A model generated the notes under the pieces. That model did not search any database and had not been told where the DNA came from. It saw only the letters and a list, made by a program, of their open reading frames with translations. DNA of 45,921 nt, from positions 1-45,921 of the forward strand of contig UQGP01000017.1 of the NCBI GenBank assembly GCA_900540625.1, given 5' to 3'. A program made the position numbers and the translations under genes. Source of the DNA: an uncultured Porphyromonadaceae bacterium. Lineage in GTDB: Bacteria > Bacteroidota > Bacteroidia > Bacteroidales > Muribaculaceae. Positions 14,763-22,778 of the stretch are shown in pieces. Positions within the stretch are counted from its first letter, which is position 1; every line of letters starts with the position of its first letter.

Positions 14763-17315
14763 ATGGAGAATAAGTTTTCAAAGGAGATACACGAAATAAT
14801 CAAGCAAAGCACGCAACTGGCTACGCGGCACAATGTCAAGACATTGCGCCCCGAGTTCCTATTGCTTGCAATGAGCGATGAGGCCAATTGCGGCTTCCGG
14901 CTTATGGCCGGAGTAAGCGATGATGCCACCGTACGCCGTCTGTTCGACAACCTCGATGACGGACTTTACGATCTGGACGATAACGGCGACGGCCAATTCA
15001 GCGTCAGCACACTCACCAACCGTATAGTCAAACTCAGTACTTTGGAGGCCCGCATATTGCACGACGAAACCATCGATTGCCGGCATCTGATACTGGCTAT
15101 GTTTCACAATTGCGAAATCGCCGGAATGGAATTTCTTAAACCTTTTATACTTGCAGGCATAACTTACGACCGCCTTTTCGCCGAGGCTTCGAGCAGCAAC
15201 GGTGCTGCACAAACCGCCGAAACCAAACAAGCGGAAGCAGCCACAGACTCGTTCGGAGACACTGACGACGGAGATATCGCCGAAGCTCCCGGCGAGAAGC
15301 CGCAAAGCGGCGGCAGTTCGTCTCGCAGCACGCACAAGCCAAACAAGGGGACGACATCGGACACCCCGATGTTGGACAAATTCGGCCACGATATGACACG
15401 CGCGGCTGCCGAAGATCGACTTGACCCGGTAGTCGGCCGCGAAACCGAAATCGAGCGCCTGGCACAAATTCTCAGCCGACGCAAAAAAAACAATCCCGTA
15501 CTGATAGGCGAACCGGGCGTGGGCAAGAGTGCCATCGTCGAGGGATTGGCACTACGCATCATACATCGTCAGGTGCCGCGCGTACTTTTCGGCAAAAGAG
15601 TGGTATCCCTGGATATGGCTTCTATTGTGGCCGGAACAAAATACCGCGGCGAATTCGAGGAACGTATCAAAAATATTCTCGAAGAGCTGGCCAAGAACCC
15701 CGATGTCATATTGTTTATCGACGAGATACACACCATCGTCGGTGCCGGCAATGCGCAAGGTTCTATGGATGCAGCCAATATGCTCAAACCGGCCTTGGCT
15801 CGCGGCGAAATACAATGTATCGGCGCCACGACTTTGGACGAGTACCGCAAGAATATCGAAAAGGACGGGGCTCTCGAACGACGTTTCCAGAAAGTCATGG
15901 TCGAGCCTACCACTGCCGCCGAGACTCTCGAAATCCTCAATAACATCAAAGACAAATACGAGCAGCACCACAATGTCATTTATACACCCGATGCGCTCGA
16001 AGCATGCGTCAGCCTCACCGACAGATACATCAGCGACCGCAATTTCCCGGACAAGGCCATAGATGCTATGGACGAGGCCGGCTCGCGCGTACATATCACC
16101 AATGTCAAAGTGCCCGAACAGATCGAAAATCTGGAGTACGAAATCGAGGACGCTACGGCAAAGAAACTTGAAGCGGCACGAGCTCAAGACTTTGAACGGG
16201 CCGCCGCTTTCCGTGACAAAGCGCAGCAATTGACCGACCAACTCGAGCAGGCAAAGCAGGACTGGGAAAAGGCTCTCGAGCAGTCCCGCGAGACCGTAGA
16301 TGCCGACCGCGTAGCCGAAGTGGTGGCTATGATGACCGGCGTACCGGTGCAACGCATCGCTATGGCCGAAGGTCGACGACTACTCGAAATGGCGCCGGCG
16401 CTCAAAAAGACCATTATCGGTCAAGATTCGGCCATCGACAAGGTTGTCAAGGCCATACAGCGCAACCGAATAGGGCTCAAAGATCCGAATAAGCCAATCG
16501 GTTCGTTCCTGTTCCTGGGCCCGACCGGCGTTGGCAAGACGCACTTGGCCAAGAGTCTGGCTAAGTATATGTTTGACTCGGCCGAGAACCTCATACGCAT
16601 AGACATGAGCGAGTATATGGAGAAATTCACCGTGTCGCGACTCGTAGGTGCGCCTCCGGGATACGTAGGCTACGAAGAGGGCGGTCAGTTGACCGAGCGT
16701 GTGCGCCGCCACCCCTACTCTATCGTATTGCTTGACGAGGTGGAAAAAGCCCATCCGGACGTATTCAACCTCTTGCTGCAAGTGATGGATGAAGGTCGCC
16801 TTACCGACAGCCTCGGAAGACGCGTCGACTTCAAGAATACGATAATAATAATGACCAGCAATGTCGGGTCGCGTCAGCTTAAGGAATTTGGTAGCGGTGT
16901 CGGCTTTGCGACAGACGATAATACATCAGCCAAGGAATATAGCCAAAGCGTAATTCAAAAAGCACTTAACAAGACCTTCTCGCCCGAATTCCTAAACCGC
17001 GTGGACGATATCGTCATGTTCGATCAATTGGATCGTGACGCCATATTCCGCATCATCGACATCGAATTGGCCGGATTCTACCGCCGCGTAGCCGACTTAG
17101 GCTATACACTCGAGCTGACCGAGGCGGCCAAAAACTATGTAGCCGATAAGGGCTACGACAAACAGTACGGCGCTCGACCGCTCAAACGCGCCATACAGAA
17201 GTATCTCGAAGACCCTCTGGCCGAAATGATTATATCGGCACAGGTGATGCCCGGCAACAAGATTGTCATTGATTACGACAAGGACAATGACCGCATAACC
17301 AGCGAGATACGCTAA
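14763..17315 (+). CDS. clpC: ClpC-type AAA+ unfoldase
   Basis: An 850-residue Hsp100 protein with two AAA+ modules. The Clp N domain covers about residues 1-140, followed by a Ser/Glu/Ala-rich linker of about 70 residues. D1 has Walker A GEPGVGKS near residue 249 and Walker B VILFIDEIHT. A UVR-like coiled segment (KLEAARAQDFERAAAFRDKA, near 463-486) marks it as ClpC rather than ClpA. D2 has Walker A GPTGVGKT near 585. The loop GSGVGF near 711 is the ClpP-docking VGF loop of ClpC. The start is ATG at 14763, where MENKFSKEIHEI begins the Clp N fold; the frame runs 47 codons further upstream without family similarity. ClpC unfolds substrates for ClpP, encoded at 45 kb. Confidence 0.93.
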   Translation: MENKFSKEIHEIIKQSTQLATRHNVKTLRPEFLLLAMSDEANCGFRLMAGVSDDATVRRLFDNLDDGLYDLDDNGDGQFSVSTLTNRIVKLSTLEARILHDETIDCRHLILAMFHNCEIAGMEFLKPFILAGITYDRLFAEASSSNGAAQTAETKQAEAATDSFGDTDDGDIAEAPGEKPQSGGSSSRSTHKPNKGTTSDTPMLDKFGHDMTRAAAEDRLDPVVGRETEIERLAQILSRRKKNNPVLIGEPGVGKSAIVEGLALRIIHRQVPRVLFGKRVVSLDMASIVAGTKYRGEFEERIKNILEELAKNPDVILFIDEIHTIVGAGNAQGSMDAANMLKPALARGEIQCIGATTLDEYRKNIEKDGALERRFQKVMVEPTTAAETLEILNNIKDKYEQHHNVIYTPDALEACVSLTDRYISDRNFPDKAIDAMDEAGSRVHITNVKVPEQIENLEYEIEDATAKKLEAARAQDFERAAAFRDKAQQLTDQLEQAKQDWEKALEQSRETVDADRVAEVVAMMTGVPVQRIAMAEGRRLLEMAPALKKTIIGQDSAIDKVVKAIQRNRIGLKDPNKPIGSFLFLGPTGVGKTHLAKSLAKYMFDSAENLIRIDMSEYMEKFTVSRLVGAPPGYVGYEEGGQLTERVRRHPYSIVLLDEVEKAHPDVFNLLLQVMDEGRLTDSLGRRVDFKNTIIIMTSNVGSRQLKEFGSGVGFATDDNTSAKEYSQSVIQKALNKTFSPEFLNRVDDIVMFDQLDRDAIFRIIDIELAGFYRRVADLGYTLELTEAAKNYVADKGYDKQYGARPLKRAIQKYLEDPLAEMIISAQVMPGNKIVIDYDKDNDRITSEIR

Positions 17316-17338
17316 ATACAGCATAACGCAAAACTATC

Positions 17339-17382
17339 GACGACGGAAGTACGAAGCATTTGTACTTCCGTCGTCTTTCTTT
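17339..17382 (+). terminator. Rho-independent terminator of clpC
   Basis: GACGACGGAAGTAC (17339-17352) and GTACTTCCGTCGTC (17362-17375) form a perfect 14-bp stem with a 9-base loop, followed by TTTCTTTTCG. It lies 23 bases after the clpC stop. Confidence 0.93.
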
Positions 17383-17500
17383 TCGTTAGGGTCGTATCCG
17401 TGCAACGTTTCCTACACGGCACACGCCGCTATTCCTACATTCGGCATAAGCATCTGACACATCCATAGGCCCGTCCGATGTGTCACGAAAAGCACAATGG

Positions 17501-17532
17501 TTTGCCTATCTGCTGATTTATGCGTACTTTTG
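17501..17532 (+). promoter_or_regulatory. Bacteroidetes-type promoter of the DUF1599 gene
   Basis: TTTG (17501-17504), 20 bases, TACTTTTG (17525-17532). Both boxes and the spacing match the consensus. The expected start near 17537 gives a short leader of about 25 bases and supports ATG at 17562 as the start codon, because an in-frame upstream ATG (17520) lies before the promoter box. Confidence 0.8.
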
Positions 17533-17561
17533 CATCAAAATACACATACAACGACATCACT

Positions 17562-18122
17562 ATGCCCGACAACAGCATACATCCGGACACCGACGGCCAG
17601 TTCAAAGAGGCTCTGAAGCGCTGCCGCGATATCTTTGCACGCAAATTGCAAGACTACGGCCCGTCATGGCGCATTATGCGCCCCGCCGCACTCACCGACC
17701 AATTATTAATCAAGGCCAAACGCATACGCACACTTGAGACCACGGGCGTCAGCCGCGTCGGCGAGGGCATACTACCCGAATTTATAGCACTTGTCAACTA
17801 CGCTATCGTAGGTACGATACAACTGCGTCACGGATACGCCGACCATAAAGATATGTCGGTCGATGAAGCTCTGGCATTATACGATGCCACCGCCGACGAA
17901 GCATTTACACTTATGCAAGCCAAAAACCATGACTACGGCGAAGCGTGGCGTATGATGCGCGTATTGTCATACACCGACCTCATACTTACAAAAATCGAGC
18001 GAATCAAGGAAATCGAGGATCACAACGGAGCCACCTCCGTGTCCGAAGGCATAGACGCCAACTATATGGACATACTCAATTACGCCATTTTCGCCATCAT
18101 AAAACTCACCGAGACTCGCTGA
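17562..18122 (+). CDS. Tandem DUF1599 (nucleotide modification associated domain 1) protein
   Basis: A 186-residue protein made of two copies of the same helical domain. The first has KLQDYGPSWRIMR, then a LIKAKRIRTLE segment and LPEFIALVNYAIVGTIQL. The second has KNHDYGEAWRMMR, LTKIERIKEIE and YMDILNYAIFAIIKL. The repeated core K-x2-DYG-x2-WR-x-MR matches DUF1599 (Pfam Nmad1), named for its presence in phage nucleotide-modification clusters; its biochemical activity in Bacteroidetes chromosomes is not known to me. It is soluble with no signal peptide. It is followed after only 5 bases by the BT_3928-family gene, so the two are probably co-transcribed. Confidence 0.82.
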   Translation: MPDNSIHPDTDGQFKEALKRCRDIFARKLQDYGPSWRIMRPAALTDQLLIKAKRIRTLETTGVSRVGEGILPEFIALVNYAIVGTIQLRHGYADHKDMSVDEALALYDATADEAFTLMQAKNHDYGEAWRMMRVLSYTDLILTKIERIKEIEDHNGATSVSEGIDANYMDILNYAIFAIIKLTETR

Positions 18123-18127
18123 GCACA

Positions 18128-19414
18128 ATGGCGGTTTCCGAATTATTATTACAATACTTGCGCCCTACAGGGACGCGCACGACAACCATTACCGTATGGA
18201 CACTGCGCGTCATTACGGGCGCTATCTTCATATCCTCCGGATGGGTCAAAGCCGTTGACATTTGGGGCGGAACATACAAAATCGGCGAATATCTCGACAC
18301 ATGGCATATAACACTGCCGGGCAGCGTCATAGCACTGCTTGCCGGGGCATTGGCTATGGCCGAATTTACGGCCGGTGTTATGATACTCCTCGGCTGCTTC
18401 AGGCGTATGGTCATAAGACTTACCGCCATCTTTATGGCGGCTATGACAATACTGACGCTATACCTATGGATAGCCGATCCGGTCAAAGACTGCGGATGCT
18501 TCGGTGATGCCCTTATCCTGTCCAATGCCGCCACCTTCTGGAAAAACATTGTCATCGATGCAATGCTCGTCGTTTTGTGGTTGAACAATCACCGCGCCGG
18601 AGCACTGATACACACTCGATTGCAATGGCTGGCCGTCATTGCCACCGCCGCCTTCGTCGGATACATCGAGTATATCGGATACCGAATTCAACCCATACAG
18701 GATTTCCGCGGATATGCGCCGGGCACAATGCCGGCACACAGCGACAGCGAGGATAATGTTCGCTTCATATATGCCAAGGACGGCATCAAGCAATCCTTTG
18801 CGACAGACAGCCTGCCCGATGAAGACAGCGGATGGACTTTTGTACGGCGTGACACAGAAGACGATAGCGACGACAACTCTCTGACCTTTTTCGCTCCGGG
18901 AGGCGAAGACGTCACCGCCGATATCATTTCCGACGAAGGCACCCAAATCATCCTTCTTGTACCCGACCCGCAGCACTACGGACGCACCCGCAGCGCTATG
19001 GCCAATGAGTTATATGGTGCACTCACGACCCACGGCGGTGATATGTTTGCCGTCGTAGGAGCCGACGATAGTACTGCTGCCGTCTGGGCCGACGAAGTAC
19101 GCGCCCACTACCCCATATATACAGCCGATGACACCGACATCAAAATGCTGGCGCGAGGCAACGGCGCACTTGTGTGTCTGCACAACGGGCGTATCGCGTG
19201 GAAACAGAATACGTTGACACTTCCGCACGACTTGGGTGTCAGTGTCATGCAGGACGGATTGGCCGTATTGGACGACCCGGCATACATCGACACGTTGCAC
19301 ACGAAAGACTCGGCACGTCATGCCGCCGAGGCATACATTATCGTCCTGGCCATCCTGATGGTGATGACCGCCCCGCCGGCCATACGCAATCGTCTCAATG
19401 CAAAAAAGTCTTAA
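18128..19414 (+). CDS. BT_3928-family membrane protein (DoxX/MauE-like)
   Basis: A 428-residue protein. The N-terminal 170 or so residues hold four to five membrane helices of DoxX/MauE type, including FISSGWVKAVD (about residue 34) and the motif DCGCFGDA after the third helix. A soluble part of about 200 residues follows, resembling a thioredoxin-like fold without a CxxC pair (ILLVPDPQHYGR ... ALVCLHNGRIAWK), and the protein ends with one more helix (IIVLAILMVMTAPPAI). Thiol or quinone-related redox chemistry is suggested by the DoxX/MauE relationship only. The start is ATG at 18128; the frame runs further upstream but overlaps the DUF1599 gene. As I recall, this gene lies next to tpiA in Bacteroides too. 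Confidence 0.82.
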   Translation: MAVSELLLQYLRPTGTRTTTITVWTLRVITGAIFISSGWVKAVDIWGGTYKIGEYLDTWHITLPGSVIALLAGALAMAEFTAGVMILLGCFRRMVIRLTAIFMAAMTILTLYLWIADPVKDCGCFGDALILSNAATFWKNIVIDAMLVVLWLNNHRAGALIHTRLQWLAVIATAAFVGYIEYIGYRIQPIQDFRGYAPGTMPAHSDSEDNVRFIYAKDGIKQSFATDSLPDEDSGWTFVRRDTEDDSDDNSLTFFAPGGEDVTADIISDEGTQIILLVPDPQHYGRTRSAMANELYGALTTHGGDMFAVVGADDSTAAVWADEVRAHYPIYTADDTDIKMLARGNGALVCLHNGRIAWKQNTLTLPHDLGVSVMQDGLAVLDDPAYIDTLHTKDSARHAAEAYIIVLAILMVMTAPPAIRNRLNAKKS

Positions 19415-19465
19415 TCGGCCTTTCGTCGCCCGAGAGCACGCAGTGCGGCACAGGACTCGCAGCTA

Positions 19466-19496
19466 TTGCCTATTACAAAAAAAAGCCGTAAATTTG
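19466..19496 (+). promoter_or_regulatory. Bacteroidetes-type promoter of tpiA
   Basis: TTG (19466-19468), 20 bases, TAAATTTG (19489-19496). The predicted start near 19501 leaves a leader of about 70 bases ending in A-rich sequence before the tpiA ATG. Confidence 0.78.
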
Positions 19497-19570
19497 CACC
19501 TTGATATCGGGACAACGACAGTCCCTCATCCAAGACGACTAAACGCAAAACAAAAATAACATATACAACA

Positions 19571-20329
19571 ATGAAAAAGAATATTGTTGCCGGCAACTGG
19601 AAAATGAACACCACACTCAGCGCCGGCGTAGAACTTGCATCTCAAGTAGACAACGCACTCAAAGCAGTAACGCCTAAGTGTGACGTCATCATCTGCGTAC
19701 CTTTCACCCACCTGGCTCCCGTAAACGCCATCATCACCAATAAAGGCAAACTCGGACTGGGTGCAGAGAACTGCGCCGACCACGTCAAAGGCGCATACAC
19801 CGGCGAAGTTTCCGCCGAGATGGTAGCCTCCACCGGTGCCACCTACGTTATCCTCGGCCACAGCGAACGCCGCCAGTACTATGGCGAAACAGCCGAAACC
19901 CTCCGCGAAAAAGTTGCATTGGCTCTCGCCAACGGCCTGACACCCATATTCTGCATCGGCGAAGTTCTCGAAGAGCGCGAAGCCGGCAAACACTTCGACG
20001 TAGTTAAAGCCCAGCTTGAAGACGGGCTGTTCAACCTCTCCGCCGAAGACTTCAGCAAAATCATCGTGGCCTACGAACCCGTATGGGCCATCGGTACAGG
20101 CAAGACCGCCACTGCCGAACAAGCTGAGGAAATCCACAAATACGTGCGCGAAGTCATCGCCGAAAAATACGGCAAAGATGTAGCAGAAAACACCTCCATA
20201 CTCTATGGCGGTAGCTGCAAACCCGGCAACGCACGCGAGCTCTTTGCACAACCCGATATCGACGGCGGCCTCATCGGCGGCGCAGCCCTCAAGTGCGAAG
20301 ACTTTATGGGTATCGTCAACGCATTCTGA
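19571..20329 (+). CDS. tpiA: Triosephosphate isomerase
   Basis: A 252-residue TIM barrel that interconverts dihydroxyacetone phosphate and glyceraldehyde 3-phosphate. Catalytic residues are visible: N and K in VAGNWKMN near residues 8-15, the histidine in ILGHSERR, and the glutamate in the AYEPVWAIGTGKTA segment. GGLIGGAALK near the end is the phosphate-binding loop. The length is normal. It has its own promoter, and a hairpin downstream separates it from the SPOR gene. Confidence 0.97.
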   Translation: MKKNIVAGNWKMNTTLSAGVELASQVDNALKAVTPKCDVIICVPFTHLAPVNAIITNKGKLGLGAENCADHVKGAYTGEVSAEMVASTGATYVILGHSERRQYYGETAETLREKVALALANGLTPIFCIGEVLEEREAGKHFDVVKAQLEDGLFNLSAEDFSKIIVAYEPVWAIGTGKTATAEQAEEIHKYVREVIAEKYGKDVAENTSILYGGSCKPGNARELFAQPDIDGGLIGGAALKCEDFMGIVNAF

Positions 20330-20355
20330 ACGCAACAACACGACTATTAGCACAT

Positions 20356-20390
20356 TGTCCCCGAAGGCACCCTATATGCCTCCGGGGACA
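20356..20390 (+). terminator. Hairpin between tpiA and the SPOR gene
   Basis: TGTCCCCG-a-AGGCA pairs with TGCCT-c-CGGGGACA around a 7-base loop, 26 bases after the tpiA stop. No T tract follows (TATAGCTAAG), so it may be a weak terminator, a processing site or an mRNA-stabilising element. Confidence 0.5.
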
Positions 20391-20455
20391 TATAGCTAAG
20401 AAAGACCCCCAACTGCACAAGCCGAACACCTATAGAAAACAAACAGCCACAGCCA

Positions 20456-20947
20456 ATGAACACACGTCTGCGTATATTCACGTCCATCGTATGCGCCACC
20501 CTTTGGGCCGCGACTTCCGTGGCTCAAAACCCGGCTACCGCTACCGAACCCGACAGCGTTGACATCGTGCGCGAACTCAACAACTCGGGGCATATACACA
20601 TCACCCAACCGGCAGAGCTGCAACTACGTTCGACCGCCACAGACGAAGCCGCCGGCGACAACTCCGGCGTATCGCGTCCTCGCGGCGGCACAGGCTTCCG
20701 CGTAGAAGTCTTTGCAGACAATAATGTGCGCACCGCCAAATCACGCGCTACGGCCAAACGTCGCAACCTGATGGCTCGCCTGCCTCAATACCGCGTATAT
20801 CTGACATTCCAATCTCCGTATTGGCGTGTACGCGTGGGTGACTTTCGCACTCGCGGTGAAGCAGAAGGAGCAATGGCCGAAATACGGCGCATATTCCCCT
20901 CTTATTCGTCTGACCTGCGCATAGTGCGCGACCGCATCAACAAATAA
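20456..20947 (+). CDS. Exported SPOR-domain protein
   Basis: A 163-residue protein with an N-terminal signal peptide (hydrophobic IFTSIVCATLWAATSV, then AQNP), a low-complexity spacer, and a C-terminal SPOR domain from about residue 80 (GFRVEVFADNN ... VYLTFQSPYWRVRVGDF ... RIFPSYSSDLRIVRD). SPOR domains bind denuded peptidoglycan strands, typically at the division site, so the protein should be periplasmic and cell-wall-associated. Its last stop base is shared with the folE start (TAATG), so translation of folE is probably coupled to it although the functions are unrelated. Confidence 0.87.
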   Translation: MNTRLRIFTSIVCATLWAATSVAQNPATATEPDSVDIVRELNNSGHIHITQPAELQLRSTATDEAAGDNSGVSRPRGGTGFRVEVFADNNVRTAKSRATAKRRNLMARLPQYRVYLTFQSPYWRVRVGDFRTRGEAEGAMAEIRRIFPSYSSDLRIVRDRINK

Positions 20948-21552
20948 TGAACCAGACCAACGACAACAAGCAACAAATCATACCGGACGCCACGCCACAG
21001 GTAAACGAAATCGCCGACCACATCCACCGCATCCTCGAATTATTGGGCGAAGACCCGCAACGCGAGGGTTTGGTCAAGACCCCTATGCGCTACGCCAAAG
21101 CGTTGTGGTTTCTCACCCAAGGCTATCGGCAGAACGCCGATGAAGTCATCAATCAGGCCATATTCGAATACGCCGGGTCAAAGATGATAGTCGTCAAGGA
21201 CATCGAATTCTATTCGATGTGCGAACATCATATCCTGCCCTTCTTCGGCACTATGACCATAGGCTATATACCCAATGGCAAGATGGCCGGACTGAGCAAA
21301 TTGGCTCGCCTTGTAAATGTATATGCCCGCCGCCTCCAGGTACAGGAACGATTGACCGCCCAAGTGTGCGCCAAGGTATCCGAAGCGTTGGACGCTCGCG
21401 GCGTCATCGTACACTGCAATGCGCACCACCTGTGTATGAAAATGCGCGGTGTCGAAAAGCAGGAAGCCACCACAACAACACTGGACTACTGCGGAGCTTT
21501 TGCCGAAGACCCCGAATTGCGTCGCGAATTTTTAGATGCTATAAGTCGATAA
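20947..21552 (+). CDS. folE: GTP cyclohydrolase I
   Basis: A 201-residue homodecameric zinc enzyme that converts GTP to 7,8-dihydroneopterin triphosphate, the first step of folate (and pterin) synthesis. Zinc ligands appear as the Cys and His of MCEHHILPFFG and the Cys of HHLCMKMRGV; the preceding HCNAHH also belongs to the active site. The C-terminal LDYCGAFAEDPELRREFLD is typical. The start overlaps the stop of the SPOR gene by one base. It is followed by ruvX after 56 bases on the same strand. Confidence 0.96.
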   Translation: MNQTNDNKQQIIPDATPQVNEIADHIHRILELLGEDPQREGLVKTPMRYAKALWFLTQGYRQNADEVINQAIFEYAGSKMIVVKDIEFYSMCEHHILPFFGTMTIGYIPNGKMAGLSKLARLVNVYARRLQVQERLTAQVCAKVSEALDARGVIVHCNAHHLCMKMRGVEKQEATTTTLDYCGAFAEDPELRREFLDAISR

Positions 21553-21608
21553 AGGTACAGCATCTCACAACGCGCACATTCTACGACAAAAAATATAGCG
21601 TAGCACAC

Positions 21609-22040
21609 ATGGGACGACTCATTGCCATAGACTTCGGGCGCAAACGTTGCGGCATAGCTGCCACCGACGTTCTGCAGCTTATCGCCAATCCGGTGGATAC
21701 AATACCCACCGCCGAATTAGCGTCCTATGTCAAGGCATACATCGCGGCAAATGATGTCGAGGCCATAGTCGTCGGGCTGCCCAAGCAGATGGACGGCACG
21801 CCCAGCGAATCGACTCGCTACCTGACCCCTGTCATCAACCGTCTACGCAAGGAAATAGCCCCCGTGCCCATAGTGTTCTACGACGAACGCTTCACCTCGG
21901 TATTGGCACATCGAGCCATGATTGACGGTGGAATGCCGAAGATGGCACGACGAGACAAGGCCGTGGTAGACAAGATTTCGGCAGCAATAATCCTCAATGA
22001 CTACCTGTCCTCGGCTGCGGGTACGGCCCCGAAACGCTGA
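21609..22040 (+). CDS. ruvX: YqgF/RuvX-family putative pre-16S rRNA nuclease
   Basis: A 143-residue RNase H-fold protein. Motifs are AIDFGRKRCGIAATD (first acidic residue), VVGLPKQMDGTPSES, and FYDERFTSVLA, with a late D in RRDKAVVDKISAAIIL. YqgF proteins take part in maturation of the 16S rRNA 5' end; RuvX is the alternative name from predicted Holliday-junction resolvases. The ATG at 21609 starts MGRLIAIDFG and was chosen because the family begins right at this strand; the frame extends upstream through folE without similarity. It precedes def, matching a translation-linked cluster. Confidence 0.9.
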   Translation: MGRLIAIDFGRKRCGIAATDVLQLIANPVDTIPTAELASYVKAYIAANDVEAIVVGLPKQMDGTPSESTRYLTPVINRLRKEIAPVPIVFYDERFTSVLAHRAMIDGGMPKMARRDKAVVDKISAAIILNDYLSSAAGTAPKR

Positions 22041-22093
22041 CAGCAACAGCCGGGACAAGACACCAAGAATACAACAACACAAATATACATACA

Positions 22094-22660
22094 ATGACAC
22101 TTCCTATATATCTGTTGGGTCAGCCGGTACTGCGCAAACAATGCGAAGACATCTCACCCGAGTACCCCGAGTTGAAAAAACTCGTGGCCGACATGTTCGA
22201 GACCATGTATGCCAGCGAAGGCGTCGGCTTGGCCGCGCCGCAGATAGGCCGCGCCGACCGTATCGTTGTCATCGACGCTTCTCCGGTGGGCGATGTATTC
22301 CCCGAATGTATCGACCGCCGCATGACGCTCATCAATCCACGCGTAACCGTACTCGATGGTGATGGTATCAGCCGCAGCGAGGGATGCCTCAGCCTCCCCG
22401 GCATCGCCGAAGACGTCAAACGAGTCGAACACATCCGCCTGCAATGGCTCGACGAAGACTTCAACGAACACGACGAAGAAATTTCCGGATACCTGGCACG
22501 TATAGTCCAGCACGAATGCGACCACCTCGAGGGTAAAGTCTTCACCGACCACCTTTCCGCAATACGACGCCAACTGATACGCGGACGTCTCAACAACATC
22601 CTCACCGGGCGTGTACGCGTCGATTATCCCGTTCGCTTCGCCAAGCCGCACCGCCGTTAA
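22094..22660 (+). CDS. def: Peptide deformylase
   Basis: A 188-residue metalloenzyme that removes the N-formyl group from nascent proteins. All three family motifs are present: GVGLAAPQIG (motif 1), EGCLSLPG with the metal-binding Cys (motif 2), and QHECDHLEGKVF with two metal-binding His and the catalytic Glu (motif 3). The length and the start with an early strand (TLPIYLLGQPVLR) are typical. It lies 53 bases after ruvX and 118 bases before ettA. Confidence 0.96.
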   Translation: MTLPIYLLGQPVLRKQCEDISPEYPELKKLVADMFETMYASEGVGLAAPQIGRADRIVVIDASPVGDVFPECIDRRMTLINPRVTVLDGDGISRSEGCLSLPGIAEDVKRVEHIRLQWLDEDFNEHDEEISGYLARIVQHECDHLEGKVFTDHLSAIRRQLIRGRLNNILTGRVRVDYPVRFAKPHRR

Positions 22661-22778
22661 TCGCGCCGGACGGCTGTCCAAAACGCGTCATACACAGGTG
22701 TAAACGTGCCTCGTAAACACGGGTAACGCGCCATCTCCCCCCTCCACTCGATTCATCAACCGACAAACCACACATACA

